A stretch of 64,000 bases of DNA from Cognatundibacterium aquatile (GCF_014699135.1 NZ_JACOFT010000001.1:310001-374000); one strand, 5' to 3'. Shown: positions 42,311 through 53,696, numbered from the stretch's first letter. Numbers and translations are program-made. Notes: generated from the letters alone by a model not told the origin.

Positions 42311-43249
42311 ATGGAACTGCGCCAGTTACGTTATTTCATCGCGATTGTGGATCATGGTTCCTTGTCACGTGCGGCGAAAGTGCTGCATATCGTACAGCCT
42401 GCATTGACGCAACAATTACAACATCTCGAAGAAGAATTGGGTGCCACCTTGCTGCATCGGTCAGCGCAGGGTATGCAGGCGACCGATGCCGGCAAGCTGT
42501 TTTATGAACATGCGCAAGCCATATTGAAACAGGTTAGTGACGCCAAATCAGCTGTCACCCAATCAACCGATAAGCCCAGTGGTACGGTGGCGCTTGGCAT
42601 ACCGCAAAGCGTTTCCGGTGCGCTCGCTTTTCCACTTTTGACGGCGGTGCGTGCAGCGTTTCCGGATATCGTATTTCAACTCACAGAAGAGCTGACCGGC
42701 AATCTGACCGAGCAGTTAAAATCAGGTCGTCTGAATCTGGCTATTCTGTTTAATGATGGACAACTGCAAAATCATTTCGCATGCACACCGTTGGTCGAAG
42801 AAGAAATGATGTATATCACCCGCGCCGATTCGCAGTTTGCCTGTAAACGCAAAAGCATCAGTCTGAAAAAGGCATTGCAGACGCCGTTGATCCTGCCGAG
42901 TATTCAACATGGTGTGCGGCCCGGAATAGAAAAAGTGGCACGTGAACATGGGTTGGAAATCGAGCAGGTGATTGATATCACCTCAATTGCCATTCTGAAA
43001 TCGGCATTGCTGGCCGACATGGGCGCGACCATTTTGCCGGTCGCACCGATGCTGGCGGAAATCGAACGCGGAGAGTTGCTGGCGTGGCCTGTCAGCGATG
43101 TGCAGCTGTCGCGTACTGTGACGCTGTGTTCGTCGAAAAATATCCCCCTCACAAATGCGGCCATGGCCGTCGAAAAACGGGTGCTCGACGTTACCCGGCA
43201 ACTTTGTCAGCACCGGGTCTGGCCGCATACGCGCAGTCTGATGTCGTAA
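42311..43249 (+). CDS. LysR-family regulator (Nac/Cbl-like)
   Basis: This 312-residue protein has a LysR HTH (MELRQLRYFIAIVDHGSLSR, then VLHIVQPALTQQLQHLEEEL) and a periplasmic-binding-protein-like effector domain (about 90-300). The order of motifs, including GIPQSVSGALAFPLLTAV, resembles the Nac branch, which governs nitrogen assimilation. It starts 2 bp after the Lrp-type gene and is co-transcribed. It converges on the transsulfuration gene at 43266. Confidence 0.88.
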   Translation: MELRQLRYFIAIVDHGSLSRAAKVLHIVQPALTQQLQHLEEELGATLLHRSAQGMQATDAGKLFYEHAQAILKQVSDAKSAVTQSTDKPSGTVALGIPQSVSGALAFPLLTAVRAAFPDIVFQLTEELTGNLTEQLKSGRLNLAILFNDGQLQNHFACTPLVEEEMMYITRADSQFACKRKSISLKKALQTPLILPSIQHGVRPGIEKVAREHGLEIEQVIDITSIAILKSALLADMGATILPVAPMLAEIERGELLAWPVSDVQLSRTVTLCSSKNIPLTNAAMAVEKRVLDVTRQLCQHRVWPHTRSLMS

Positions 43250-43265
43250 GCCCCGCCGTTGGTGT

Positions 43266-44414
43266 TCAGATCGCCGCTAAAGCCTGCGCCAGATCCGCTT
43301 GCAGATCGGCAGGATGCTCGATACCGACCGACAGGCGCAGTAAATTTTCACCTATGCCTCTTTCAATACGCAATGCTTCCGGTATTGCTGCATGTGTCAT
43401 CGACCACGGATGGTTAATCAGACTTTCTACGCCGCCGAGACTTTCCGCCAGCGTAAATAATTTCAGTGCCGCGACGAAGCGTCGCAAGCCAGCGGCATCG
43501 GTGTTGAGTCTGATGGAGATGATGCCACTTTGTCCTTTGGGTAGCAGACGTTGCGCGAGTGCGTGTTGCGGATGCGAGGCGAGGCCGGGATAAATCACAT
43601 CGCTGATTCCGCTTTGCTGTTGCAACCATCTTGCCAGTGTCAGCGCATTGCTGCTGTGTCTTTGCATGCGCAAGGCTAATGTACGTAAGCCCCGCAACGC
43701 GAGAAAGCTGTCGAACGGTGCCAATATTGCGCCAACTGCATTTTGCAACCAGCGCAGCTTATCTGCCAGCGCCTGATCTTTGACGATGACAGCACCGCCG
43801 ATCACGTCAGAATGGCCATTCAGATATTTGGTGATCGAATGCAGTACGATATCGGCACCGAATTCCAGTGGTTTCAACAGGTAAGGTGTGACGAAGGTCG
43901 CATCAACAACCGTCAACGCGCCAACGCCGCGTGCGATTTCCGTGATGGCAGCGATATCCGGAAATTTCAGCAACGGATTGGTCGGCACTTCCAGCCAGAC
44001 CAGTTTGGTGGCAGGTGTGATTGCAGATCGCAAAGCAGTCAGATCATCGGGCGCGACATAGCGTACTTTTAAACCAGCACTACGTGCTTTGACTTGTTCA
44101 AATAAGCGCCACGCACCGCCGTATAAATCGTCCACCGCAACGATTTCGCTGCCTGCTTCTAATAATTCCAGTACTGTCGTCATGGCTCCCAGACCGGAAG
44201 CAAAGGCGAAACCGGCAGTGCCGCCTTCCAATTCTGCCAGCGCCCGCTCGAAAGCCTGACGACTGGGATTGCCGCTGCGCCCATATTCAAAGCCAGTGTG
44301 CTCGCCCGGAGCGCGTTGCGCGTAGGTGGAGCTCAGATAAATTGGTGGCATGACCGCGCCGGTGCTATCTGGCTGGTAGCCTGCGTGTACGCTCAGGGTA
44401 TCGGGGTGAGACAT
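43266..44414 (-). CDS. Cystathionine gamma-synthase/lyase family PLP enzyme
   Basis: This 382-residue protein has the transsulfuration fold. The phosphate-binding FASGLGAMTTVLELL block is followed by YGGAWRLFE and by the PLP lysine in LHSITKYLNGHSDVIGGA. It catalyses gamma-replacement or gamma-elimination on cystathionine or related substrates. Since its neighbour 78 bp upstream is a cystathionine beta-synthase, the gene most likely acts as cystathionine gamma-lyase, completing homocysteine-to-cysteine conversion. Sequence alone does not separate lyase from synthase. Confidence 0.88.
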   Translation of the reverse strand: MSHPDTLSVHAGYQPDSTGAVMPPIYLSSTYAQRAPGEHTGFEYGRSGNPSRQAFERALAELEGGTAGFAFASGLGAMTTVLELLEAGSEIVAVDDLYGGAWRLFEQVKARSAGLKVRYVAPDDLTALRSAITPATKLVWLEVPTNPLLKFPDIAAITEIARGVGALTVVDATFVTPYLLKPLEFGADIVLHSITKYLNGHSDVIGGAVIVKDQALADKLRWLQNAVGAILAPFDSFLALRGLRTLALRMQRHSSNALTLARWLQQQSGISDVIYPGLASHPQHALAQRLLPKGQSGIISIRLNTDAAGLRRFVAALKLFTLAESLGGVESLINHPWSMTHAAIPEALRIERGIGENLLRLSVGIEHPADLQADLAQALAAI

Positions 44415-44492
44415 GTTTATTTCCTAAAAATGAATGAAGACTGTCAGGTGGCGGTGCATCGCGGTGTCAGTTGGTTTTCGACGGTGGCCGGG

Positions 44493-45854
44493 TTAATGGC
44501 GTTGCCAGTAGTTGATCACATCGGTTTGTGTAATCAGGCCGAGAAAATTGTCGCCATCGATGACGGGTGCCACCTTGTTTTCGCGGAAGATACCGAGCAG
44601 GTTTTCCAGTGGGTCGTGCGGATGCAGCGTCACCAGATCCTTACTCATCACTTGGCGTACTGGCTGCGTAAAGTTGGCTTTATCGGCGCGCAGTGCCAGC
44701 AAAATATCCCACTCATCAATGATGCCGACCAGCTGCGCATTGCCTTCTATGACTGGCATTTGCGAAATGTCGTGACGGCGCATTTTCTGATACGCATCTG
44801 CCAGTGTGTCTTCTTGGCGTGCAAAGACAGTGGCACCACGCTGATGAGGCCGTGTAATCAGGTCAGTCAGATTGTCGTGTTGCGGTTGTTGCAGCAAACC
44901 CTGATCAACCAGCCAGTTATCGTTGAATTGCTTGGAGAGGTATTTGTTGCCGCTGTCGCAGATGAAAGTCAGCACCCGTTTAGGTCTGGTTTGCGCACGG
45001 CAGTAACGCAGCGCGGCGGCAACCAGCGTGCCACTCGAAGAGCCCGCCAGCAAACCCTCTTTTTCTAACAGGGCGCGGGCGGTGAACAGACTTTCTTCAT
45101 CGCTGATCCGATACGCACTTTTCACCATGGAAAAATCCGCAAGTGGCGGGATGAAGTCTTCACCAATGCCTTCGACGCGCCAACTGCCAGCGGTGCCGTA
45201 GCTGCCGGTTTCTACATAATCAGCGAGAATCGATCCTTGCGGATCGGCGAGTACAAATTCGAGTTCTGGCGCGGCGGTCGAAAAATAGGCACTGAGTCCG
45301 GATAAGGTACCGCTGGAGCCGACACCGACCGCAATCGCATCGAGTCTGTTTCCCATCTGCTGCCAGATTTCCGGCCCGGTACTGGTTTGATGTGCAAGCG
45401 GATTCGCTGGGTTATTGAACTGATCGATGTAATACGATCCCGGCGTTTCATCAGCGATGCGGCGGGCATAATCCTGATAGTAAAGAGGATGACCTTTATT
45501 GACATCCGAACGTGTCAGCAAGACTTCCACACCCATCGCTTTGAGTTGCTGGATTTTTTCTGTGCTCATTTTATCCGGCACTACCAGCTTGATTTTGTAG
45601 CCTTTGCGGATTGCCACCAACGCTAGCCCCAGCCCGGTATTGCCCGCTGTAGCTTCAATGATCGTGCCGCCGGGTTGCAGGTCACCACTGCGCTCGGCCG
45701 CTTCTATCATGGAAAGAGCGATCCTATCTTTAATAGAGCCGCCGGGATTCTGGTTTTCCAGTTTGACATACAGTTCGCACAGACCGGTATCCAGTGACTG
45801 GATGCGGACAACTGGCGTATTACCTATGAGTGTGAGTACAGGATCAAAAGACAT
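44493..45854 (-). CDS. Cystathionine beta-synthase with CBS domains
   Basis: This 453-residue protein has a fold-type II PLP domain (about 1-320) with the catalytic lysine in PGGSIKDRIAL, TAGNTGLGLALV and GVGSSGTLSG, and a C-terminal pair of CBS domains (about 340-450), as in the eukaryotic-type enzymes. It joins serine and homocysteine to give cystathionine. The ATG at 45854 begins the conserved MSFDPVLTLIGNTPVVRI. An inverted repeat AGATTGC/GCAATCT (45881-45900) lies in its leader. It pairs with the gamma-lyase-type gene downstream. Confidence 0.9.
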   Translation of the reverse strand: MSFDPVLTLIGNTPVVRIQSLDTGLCELYVKLENQNPGGSIKDRIALSMIEAAERSGDLQPGGTIIEATAGNTGLGLALVAIRKGYKIKLVVPDKMSTEKIQQLKAMGVEVLLTRSDVNKGHPLYYQDYARRIADETPGSYYIDQFNNPANPLAHQTSTGPEIWQQMGNRLDAIAVGVGSSGTLSGLSAYFSTAAPELEFVLADPQGSILADYVETGSYGTAGSWRVEGIGEDFIPPLADFSMVKSAYRISDEESLFTARALLEKEGLLAGSSSGTLVAAALRYCRAQTRPKRVLTFICDSGNKYLSKQFNDNWLVDQGLLQQPQHDNLTDLITRPHQRGATVFARQEDTLADAYQKMRRHDISQMPVIEGNAQLVGIIDEWDILLALRADKANFTQPVRQVMSKDLVTLHPHDPLENLLGIFRENKVAPVIDGDNFLGLITQTDVINYWQRH

Positions 45855-46428
45855 ATTTGGGGAATGTGCAATAGGGTAGAAGATTGCAATTTGGCAATCT
45901 GAGGCGTGAAATCTTAGCAGTGCCACCAGAATTCAAAGAAAGAATGAATTCGTACTAACAAATGCAAAAAATGCATACCGTCGGAAGTGAGGCGCTTATT
46001 TTTGAACTAATAGCAGGCGCAGAATTTGGCTATCAATTTTTATGATACCCGTATTTGAATTCCGTATTTTCTATAATCCATAGGGCGATCTACACTGTGA
46101 ACACAGCAGATTTCAAAGGAAGTCGGGAAAGCGCTGCAGCGATAATTTCGAAAGCTTTCTTTGATATCTTTCCGGATCTGGACAAAAGGCCGTACTGCAA
46201 AGAACTGAGTCATCAATCGTATTCCTGGTGGCGACGTATTTAGCATTGCCATGGTAATGGCTGCTCTGGCTATCGAGTTTTGTTCCGGATTCGAATAAAA
46301 TGGCTGCTATCTCAGCCAACGCAATGAACCTGTACCCGATACCTCGCTACAGGTGACGAACAAATGTGTGTCTTACCGGACGCTCTGTATGTTCTTTGCG
46401 ATCAAAAATCACAAATTTTGGAGCCACT
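45855..46428. other. Intergenic region before the fused oxidoreductase
   Basis: This 574-bp divergent gap separates the beta-synthase and the large oxidoreductase. It holds the AGATTGC/GCAATCT repeat at 45881-45900, and no supported gene. A 62-codon frame at 46055-46243 has no ribosome site or family resemblance. Confidence 0.5.
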
Positions 46429-49400
46429 ATGTCAACCGACACCACGATGGGGTCTGCTGGACTTTCGTCCGCCTCAGGCGCAAGCCCGTCCACCACAGCA
46501 ACAACCCAATCCGTACCCTCAGTTAATTCTGCTAATTCACCGGTTTTGCACGATGTGCAGCTCGACGATAAATACACGTCCAACAGCGGAACGATTTTTC
46601 TCTCAGGCATACAGGCCTTAGTCCGTCTGCCGATGATACAACGTCAGCGCGATCTGGCTGCGGGTCTGAATACGGCCGGTTTTATTTCCGGTTATCGCGG
46701 TTCGCCGCTCGGTGGTCTCGATGAGACTTTGTGGAAAACCAAAAAATTATTAGAACAAAATCACGTACAGTTCGTACCGGGTGTGAATGAAGATCTGGCT
46801 GCAACTGCCGTCTGGGGCACCCAGACTGTCGATCTGATCGGCCCGGCCAAATACGACGGCGTGTTTTCTATGTGGTATGGCAAAGGCCCGGGCGTAGATC
46901 GCTGCGGCGATGTGTTTAAACACATGAACCATGCCGGTACCGCCAAACATGGCGGCGTCTTGCTGGTGGCCGGCGACGATCACGGCGCGTATTCGTCCAC
47001 CTTGCCGCATCAGTCTGACCATATTTTTTCTGCATGTATGATTCCTATGCTGTATCCCTGCAATGTGCAGGAATACCTGGATCTGGGCTTACATGCCTGG
47101 GCCATGTCGCGTTTTTCTGGTTGTGCGGTTGGTTTCAAGGCACTCGCAGATACGGTGGAATCCACCGTCTCGGTCGATGCTGATCCCTTCCGTTTGCAGA
47201 TCAAGATACCTGAAGATTTTGTGATGCCGGAAGGCGGTCTCAATACCCGTTTGTCGCTGGACACGCTGGGCATACAGGCGCGTAAGCAGGAAGCGCTGAT
47301 GCAGGATTACAAAATCTATGCAGCGCTCGCGTATGCGCGTGCCAATAAGCTCAATCACGTAACGATAGACAGCCCGCAGGCCAGACTGGGTATTGTCGCC
47401 TCCGGTAAATCTTATCTCGATGTGCTGGAAGCACTGGAAGAGCTGGGCATTGATGAAAAGTTCGCTGCTGAGATCGGTATCCGCCTGTATAAAGTCGCTA
47501 TGCCGTGGCCGCTGGAGCCGGATGGCATACGCGAATTTGCGCAAGGCTTGGATGAAATTCTGGTGGTCGAAGAAAAACGCCAGATGGTGGAATACCAGCT
47601 CAAAGAACAGTTGTATAACTGGCGTGACGATGTGCGTCCGCGCGTGATCGGTAAGTTCGATGAAAAAGGCGAATGGGTACATCCGCGTGGTGAATGGCTG
47701 CTGACTTCCAAGGCTGATTTTTCTGTGGCGCAGATTGCGCGTGTGATTTCTTCACGAATTGCGCGCTTCCACACCAGCGACCTGATCAAGGCGCGTCTGG
47801 CGTTTCTGGAAGCGAAAGATGTGGTGCTGACCAAGCAGGTGAATACTCCGGCGCGTCCGGCTTACTATTGCTCGGGCTGCCCGCACAATACCTCGACCAA
47901 GGTACCGGAAGGCAGCCTGGCGCTGGCCGGTATCGGTTGCCATGTGATGGCGACCGCGATTTATCCTGAACACAATAAGCTCACCACCCACATGGGCGGC
48001 GAGGGCGCGCCGTGGATAGGTCAGGCGGCTTTTTCCACATTACCGCATGTATTTCAGAATCTCGGTGACGGCACCTATTTCCATTCCGGTTATCTGGCGA
48101 TACGCGCGGCGGTGGCGGCGAAAGTAAATATCACCTACAAAATTTTGTATAACGATGCGGTCGCGATGACCGGTGGCCAGCCCGTCGACGGCACCATTAC
48201 CGTGCCTATGATGGCGCAGCAAATGGCGGCCGAGGGCGTCAAGCGCATCGCCTTGGTGACGGAAGATTTGTCGCGTTACAGCGACCGCTCGCAATTACCG
48301 GAGATGGTCACGCTGCACGACCGTAAAGACATGGATGCGGTACAGCGCGAATTGCGCGAAATCGCTGGTTGCAGCGTGCTGATTTACGATCAGACCTGTG
48401 CCGCCGAAAAACGTCGCCGCCGCAAAAAAAGCGAATTCCCCGACCCGGATCAGCGTCTGTTCATTAACGACGCCGTATGCGAAGGCTGTGGCGATTGCGG
48501 CGTGCAATCCAACTGTACCTCGCTGATGCCGCTGGAAACAGAATTTGGCCGCAAACGTGTGATCGACCAGTCTTCCTGCAATAAAGATTATTCCTGCGTC
48601 AAAGGCTTTTGCCCCAGCTTTGTCACGGTAGAAGGCGGCAAACTGCGCAAATCAAAAACTGGCACCGCAAAGAACGATGATTTCGGTGCTTTGCCTGAGC
48701 CGCAACTGCCGGCCTGCGGCAGCGCTTACAACATCCTGCTCAATGGTATTGGCGGTACTGGTGTGATCACGGTCGGCGCTTTGCTTGGTATGGCGGCGCA
48801 TCTGGAGGGCAAGGGCGCATCGGTGCTGGATATGACCGGTATGTCGCAGAAAAATGGCTCGGTGACTTCGCATATCCGCATCATCGAACAGGCTGACAAA
48901 CTGCGTGCGCAACGCATCGCCACCGGTGAAGCCGATCTGATACTGGGTTGCGACATCCTGACTGCCGGTGCGCATGATGCGATTTCCAAAATGCGTGCAG
49001 GTCGTACCCGTGCCGTGGTGAATACCCACGAACAACCGACCGGCGCGTTTGCCAAAAATGCAGACTGGCAGTTCCCGCTGGAGTCGGTCGAACATCTGAT
49101 CAGCGAATCGGTAGGTGGCAAGGTCGATTTCATCAATGCGACCCGTCTGGCCACCGCGCTGATGGGTGACTCGATTGCGACCAATCTGTTCATGCTGGGT
49201 TTCGCCTATCAGAAAGGCGCGATCCCTGTATCGGAAGCCGCGTTAACGCGTGCGATTGAACTCAATGGCGTAGCGGTTGAAGCGAACAAAAAGGCGTTCC
49301 TGTGGGGTCGTCGCGCTGCGGTCGATCTGCCGAAAGTAGAAAAAATTGCGATTCCGGCTCAGAACGTCGTTGTGAGCATGCCGCAAAGCCTGGACAAGCT

Positions 49401-50040
49401 GATCCAGCGCCGCGTTGACTATCTGACGGCGTATCAGAATGCCGCCTATGCCGCGCAATACAGCGATCTGGTCAGCCGGGTGCGCAGCACGGAAAGCGCC
49501 TTGGGGCAGGGTAATCGTCTGAGTACGGCGGTGGCGAAATACTATTTCAAACTGATGGCTTACAAAGATGAATACGAAGTCGCGCGCCTGTACACCAATG
49601 GCGAATTCACTGACAAACTCAAACAACAGTTTGAAGGCGATTTCAGTCTGAAATTTAATCTGGCACCACCCATTTTCTCGAAGAAGGATGGGCAAGGACA
49701 TCTGGTCAAGGCGCAATACGGCTCCTGGGTCTGGCAGGCATTTAAACTGCTGGCGAAATGCAAAGGTGTGCGTGGCACGGCGCTGGATATCTTTGCTTAT
49801 ACCGCAGAGCGTCAATCCGAACGTGCCCTGATTACCGACTACCGCGATCTGATCCTGAACCTGATGTCAGGTCTGAATCAAGATAATCTGGAACAGGCGG
49901 TGGCGCTGGCCAATCTGCCGGAACATATCCGTGGTTTTGGTCACGTGAAGGAAAAATCGGTCCTAACCTACTATGCTGAAAAAGCCGCCTTGCTCAGCCC
50001 GCAAAAAGCGACAGTAACAGAACTTTCCCGCGTCGCCTGA
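46429..50040 (+). CDS. Fused indolepyruvate ferredoxin oxidoreductase (IorA-IorB-type)
   Basis: This 1203-residue protein joins all the parts of a 2-oxoacid oxidoreductase. A TPP/pyruvate-binding region lies at about 40-430, the TPP-binding core with GIGCHVMATAIYPE and HMGGEGAPWIGQAAF at about 480-680, a ferredoxin-like cluster motif CEGCGDCGVQSNC at about 684-696, and a gamma-domain at about 760-950 with GIGGTGVITVGALL. It oxidises aryl- or branched-chain 2-oxoacids to acyl-CoA. GGAG lies 5 bases before the ATG at 46429. The neighbour icmF also handles branched acyl-CoA, so the two may act on branched amino-acid breakdown. Confidence 0.9.
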   Translation: MSTDTTMGSAGLSSASGASPSTTATTQSVPSVNSANSPVLHDVQLDDKYTSNSGTIFLSGIQALVRLPMIQRQRDLAAGLNTAGFISGYRGSPLGGLDETLWKTKKLLEQNHVQFVPGVNEDLAATAVWGTQTVDLIGPAKYDGVFSMWYGKGPGVDRCGDVFKHMNHAGTAKHGGVLLVAGDDHGAYSSTLPHQSDHIFSACMIPMLYPCNVQEYLDLGLHAWAMSRFSGCAVGFKALADTVESTVSVDADPFRLQIKIPEDFVMPEGGLNTRLSLDTLGIQARKQEALMQDYKIYAALAYARANKLNHVTIDSPQARLGIVASGKSYLDVLEALEELGIDEKFAAEIGIRLYKVAMPWPLEPDGIREFAQGLDEILVVEEKRQMVEYQLKEQLYNWRDDVRPRVIGKFDEKGEWVHPRGEWLLTSKADFSVAQIARVISSRIARFHTSDLIKARLAFLEAKDVVLTKQVNTPARPAYYCSGCPHNTSTKVPEGSLALAGIGCHVMATAIYPEHNKLTTHMGGEGAPWIGQAAFSTLPHVFQNLGDGTYFHSGYLAIRAAVAAKVNITYKILYNDAVAMTGGQPVDGTITVPMMAQQMAAEGVKRIALVTEDLSRYSDRSQLPEMVTLHDRKDMDAVQRELREIAGCSVLIYDQTCAAEKRRRRKKSEFPDPDQRLFINDAVCEGCGDCGVQSNCTSLMPLETEFGRKRVIDQSSCNKDYSCVKGFCPSFVTVEGGKLRKSKTGTAKNDDFGALPEPQLPACGSAYNILLNGIGGTGVITVGALLGMAAHLEGKGASVLDMTGMSQKNGSVTSHIRIIEQADKLRAQRIATGEADLILGCDILTAGAHDAISKMRAGRTRAVVNTHEQPTGAFAKNADWQFPLESVEHLISESVGGKVDFINATRLATALMGDSIATNLFMLGFAYQKGAIPVSEAALTRAIELNGVAVEANKKAFLWGRRAAVDLPKVEKIAIPAQNVVVSMPQSLDKLIQRRVDYLTAYQNAAYAAQYSDLVSRVRSTESALGQGNRLSTAVAKYYFKLMAYKDEYEVARLYTNGEFTDKLKQQFEGDFSLKFNLAPPIFSKKDGQGHLVKAQYGSWVWQAFKLLAKCKGVRGTALDIFAYTAERQSERALITDYRDLILNLMSGLNQDNLEQAVALANLPEHIRGFGHVKEKSVLTYYAEKAALLSPQKATVTELSRVA

Positions 50041-50224
50041 GGCTGACAAGCGCGCTCCTGCCGCTGCTTTTTGATGGCAGGGGCGTGCTTGCGAACCGGA
50101 AATGATTGCCGGAATCGTGAATATTTTTCAGGCACTCAATCTGCATGGGCATGCTGAGCCATTTTTGGTCTGTAAGCCGCGTCAGTATTGAGTGTCACGC
50201 TTTTTACCTGCTTACATATACTCA

Positions 50225-50251
50225 TTGACGTTTACGTTAACGTCATATAAC
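50225..50251 (+). promoter_or_regulatory. Promoter with palindromic operator before icmF
   Basis: TTGACG (50225-50230) and TATAAC (50246-50251) form a promoter-like pair with a 15-bp spacer. GACGTT (50227-50232) and AACGTC (50239-50244) form a palindrome between and over them. The ACGTTTACGTTAACGT pattern resembles MerR-type regulator sites, such as those of LiuR, for branched-chain acyl-CoA genes. The regulator is not in the window. Confidence 0.4.
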
Positions 50252-50327
50252 TTAGCTGCATAATTAATCAGCAAAGGAAATCCGCCGCCCAGAGCGCAAA
50301 CCTTTGCCATACCTTGTTGAGGAAGAC

Positions 50328-53300
50328 ATGACTGACCTGTCCGTAGCCCAGAATCTGACCGAATATAAACCTGCGAATAAAGTGCGCTTTGTTACTGCCG
50401 CATCCCTGTTCGACGGCCATGATGCCTCGATCAATATCATGCGCCGCATCCTGATGGCGAATGGCGCCGAAGTGATTCATCTCGGACATAACCGCTCGGT
50501 CGAAGAAATCGTCACCGCCGCCTTGCAGGAAGACGCGCAAGGTATTGCGATTTCCAGCTATCAGGGCGGCCACGTCGAGTATTTCAAATACATGATCGAT
50601 CTGCTCAGACAGCGTGGCGGCGCGCATATCAAGGTGTTCGGCGGCGGCGGCGGGGTGATCGTGCCGGAAGAAATCGCCGATCTGCATGCTTACGGTGTGA
50701 CGCGTATTTTCAGCCCGGAAGATGGGCAACGCATGGGGCTGGTCGGCATGATATTGTCCATGATACAGGCCTGCGATGTGGACTTGTCCGGCTATGCACC
50801 GACCTCGCTCGATGTGCTGACAGAAGGTGACATCACGACCAAACATCGCCCGCTGGCGCAACTGATTACCGCGCTGGAAAACGACAGCGTCAAACCGGAA
50901 TTGCGCGCCGAATTATTGAAAGCCGCAGAACAAACCACTGTGCCAGCGTTCGGCATTACCGGCACTGGTGGCGCAGGTAAATCCTCGCTGACCGATGAGC
51001 TGATCCGCCGTATTCGCCTTGATCAGGATGATCAATTGAATATCGCACTGATCTCTATCGACCCTTCGCGCCGTAAATCCGGCGGTGCCTTGCTGGGCGA
51101 CCGCATTCGCATGAATGCGATTAATCCGTGGGCCGGGCAAGTGCGTGTGTTCATGCGCTCGCTCGCCACGCGCGAAGCCGGTTCGGAAATTTCCCAGGCT
51201 TTACCCGATGTGATTGCGGCCTGCAAAGTGGCTGGCTTCGATCTGGTGATCGTGGAAACCTCCGGCATCGGTCAGGGTGACGCGGCGATCGTGCCGCATG
51301 TCGATGTATCGATGTATGTGATGACGCCGGAATTCGGGGCTGCTTCGCAACTCGAAAAAATCGATATGCTGGATTTCGCCGATTTTGTGGCGATCAATAA
51401 ATTCGACCGCAAAGGCGCGCAGGATGCCCTGCGTGATGTTGCCAAACAATACCAGCGCAACCGCGAAATGTGGAGCAAAAAGCCTGACGAGATGCCAGTC
51501 TATGGCACGCAGGCTTCGCGCTTTAATGATGATGGCGTGACGGCCCTGTATCAGGGTTTGCTGCCAGCGCTGACCGCCCGTGGCTTGAAAGCTATTCCAG
51601 GCAAACTGGCACCGGTGACCGTGAAATTTTCCAGCGCCAAAAACGTGATCGTGCCACCGGCCCGCAGCCGTTATCTGGCCGAAATTGCCGATACCGTGCG
51701 CGGTTATCACAAGCATACCGGCAAGCAAGTGGTGCTCGCGCGCGAACGCCAGCAACTGCACGAATCAGCACGCATGCTGCATGAACATCTGCATGCAAGC
51801 GGCCGCGCTCCGGTACTCGTTCGCCCGCAGGCAGAGCAGGCCGGGGCTGGGGAATTGCAATCCCGCTTGCGCGAAAACGATATTTTGTTTGAACTGAATC
51901 AGCTTGCCAGCGACAAAGATGCCCAGCTTGATGCCGAATCCAAAAAGCTGATCAGCATGTGGCCTGATATGCAGCAGGCGTATTCCGGTGATGAATATGT
52001 CGTCAAAATCCGCGACAAAGAAATCCGCACCCGCCTGACTTACAAATCCTTGTCTGGCACGACGATACGCAAAGTGTCCTTGCCACGCTTTGTCGATCAC
52101 GGTGAAATCCTGCGCTGGCTGATGCTGGAAAATGTGCCGGGCTCTTTCCCTTACACCGCCGGTGTGTTCGCGTTTAAACGCGAAGGCGAAGACCCAACCC
52201 GTATGTTCGCCGGTGAAGGCGATCCTTACCGCACCAATCGCCGCTTTAAATTGGTGTCGCAAGGCATGGATGCCAAGCGCCTGTCCACCGCTTTTGACTC
52301 GGTCACGCTGTATGGCGCTGACCCAGCGATTCGCCCTGATATCTACGGCAAAATCGGTAACTCCGGCGTTTCCGTTGCGACGCTGGATGATATGAAAGTG
52401 CTCTACGACGGTTTTGATCTGTGCGATCCTGCGACTTCGGTATCGATGACCATTAACGGCCCGGCACCGACGATACTCGCCTTCTTCATGAACACCGCGA
52501 TTGATCAGCAAATGGATAAATTCCGTGCGGACAACAAGCGCGAACCGACTGCTGACGAAGCCGCCAAAATCCGCGCATGGGTGTTGATGAATGTACGCGG
52601 CACGGTACAAGCCGATATTCTGAAAGAAGATCAGGGTCAGAATACCTGCATCTTCTCGACCGAGTTCTCGCTCAAGGTGATGGGCGATATTCAGGAATAC
52701 TTCGTGCACCATCAGGTACGTAATTTCTATTCGGTGTCGATTTCCGGTTACCACATTGCCGAAGCCGGTGCGAATCCGATTTCGCAGCTCGCATTCACGC
52801 TGTCAAATGGCTTTACCTTTGTCGAAGCCTACCTCGCCCGTGGCATGCACATCGATGATTTTGCCGCGAATCTGTCCTTCTTCTTCAGCAATGGCATGGA
52901 CCCAGAATACACTGTGCTGGGTAGGGTGGCGCGCCGCATCTGGGCGGTGGCGATGCGTGACAAATACGCTGCGAATGATCGCAGTCAGAAACTGAAATAC
53001 CATATTCAGACTTCGGGACGCAGCTTGCACGCGCAAGAAATCGACTTCAACGATATCCGCACCACGCTGCAGGCATTGATTGCGATTTACGACAACTGCA
53101 ACAGCCTGCATACCAATGCCTATGATGAAGCGATCACCACGCCGACCGATGAATCAGTGCGTCGCGCTTTGGCGATACAGCTGATCATCAACCGTGAATG
53201 GGGTCTCGCGAAAAACGAAAACCCGATTCAAGGTAGCTTCATCATCGAAGAACTGACCGATCTGGTGGAAGAAGCCGTGTTGCAGGAATTCGAGCGTATC

Positions 53301-53696
53301 GCCGAACGCGGTGGCGTGCTGGGTGCGATGGAAACCGGCTACCAACGCGGCAAGATACAGGAAGAGTCCATGCATTATGAACACCTGAAACATGACGGCA
53401 CGCTGCCTATCATCGGCGTGAACACCTTCCGTAATCCGAAGGCAAATGACACGCCGCAAAAGATAGAACTCGCACGTTCAACCGAAGAGGAAAAACAATC
53501 GCAACTCACGCGCCTGGCAGACTTTCATCGACGCCACGCCGACGTTGCACCGCAAGCACTGGCAGCGTTGCAACAGGCCGCCATCAACAATGAAAACGTG
53601 TTTGCAAAACTGATGGACGCAGCACGGGTCTGCTCACTCGGCCAGATCACCACCGCCTTGTTTGAAGTGGGCGGGCAATACCGCCGCAATATGTAG
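50328..53696 (+). CDS. icmF: Fused isobutyryl-CoA mutase IcmF
   Basis: This 1122-residue protein has a cobalamin-binding N-terminus (about 20-150; [13 protein letters not shown] carries the base-off histidine), a MeaB-like GTPase chaperone domain in the middle (Walker [10 protein letters not shown] at about 210-218), and the mutase barrel (about 560-1122). It interconverts isobutyryl-CoA and n-butyryl-CoA with adenosylcobalamin, and the internal G-domain repairs the cofactor. GAGGAAG before the ATG at 50328 supports that start. A palindromic operator precedes it and a strong terminator follows. Confidence 0.93.
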   Translation: MTDLSVAQNLTEYKPANKVRFVTAASLFDGHDASINIMRRILMANGAEVIHLGHNRSVEEIVTAALQEDAQGIAISSYQGGHVEYFKYMIDLLRQRGGAHIKVFGGGGGVIVPEEIADLHAYGVTRIFSPEDGQRMGLVGMILSMIQACDVDLSGYAPTSLDVLTEGDITTKHRPLAQLITALENDSVKPELRAELLKAAEQTTVPAFGITGTGGAGKSSLTDELIRRIRLDQDDQLNIALISIDPSRRKSGGALLGDRIRMNAINPWAGQVRVFMRSLATREAGSEISQALPDVIAACKVAGFDLVIVETSGIGQGDAAIVPHVDVSMYVMTPEFGAASQLEKIDMLDFADFVAINKFDRKGAQDALRDVAKQYQRNREMWSKKPDEMPVYGTQASRFNDDGVTALYQGLLPALTARGLKAIPGKLAPVTVKFSSAKNVIVPPARSRYLAEIADTVRGYHKHTGKQVVLARERQQLHESARMLHEHLHASGRAPVLVRPQAEQAGAGELQSRLRENDILFELNQLASDKDAQLDAESKKLISMWPDMQQAYSGDEYVVKIRDKEIRTRLTYKSLSGTTIRKVSLPRFVDHGEILRWLMLENVPGSFPYTAGVFAFKREGEDPTRMFAGEGDPYRTNRRFKLVSQGMDAKRLSTAFDSVTLYGADPAIRPDIYGKIGNSGVSVATLDDMKVLYDGFDLCDPATSVSMTINGPAPTILAFFMNTAIDQQMDKFRADNKREPTADEAAKIRAWVLMNVRGTVQADILKEDQGQNTCIFSTEFSLKVMGDIQEYFVHHQVRNFYSVSISGYHIAEAGANPISQLAFTLSNGFTFVEAYLARGMHIDDFAANLSFFFSNGMDPEYTVLGRVARRIWAVAMRDKYAANDRSQKLKYHIQTSGRSLHAQEIDFNDIRTTLQALIAIYDNCNSLHTNAYDEAITTPTDESVRRALAIQLIINREWGLAKNENPIQGSFIIEELTDLVEEAVLQEFERIAERGGVLGAMETGYQRGKIQEESMHYEHLKHDGTLPIIGVNTFRNPKANDTPQKIELARSTEEEKQSQLTRLADFHRRHADVAPQALAALQQAAINNENVFAKLMDAARVCSLGQITTALFEVGGQYRRNM

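Noticed and set aside
44298-45068. 256-codon plus-strand frame opposite the two PLP enzymes
   Set aside because: Both genes on the minus strand are certain and the frame shows no recognisable protein features.
46055-46243. 62-codon plus-strand frame in the gap before the oxidoreductase
   Set aside because: No ribosome site or family resemblance; left as non-coding.
51765-52754. Long open frame of 329 codons on the minus strand inside icmF
   Set aside because: It lies wholly antisense to the mutase domain, has no family resemblance and is His/Arg-rich as expected for a shadow of a GC-rich gene.
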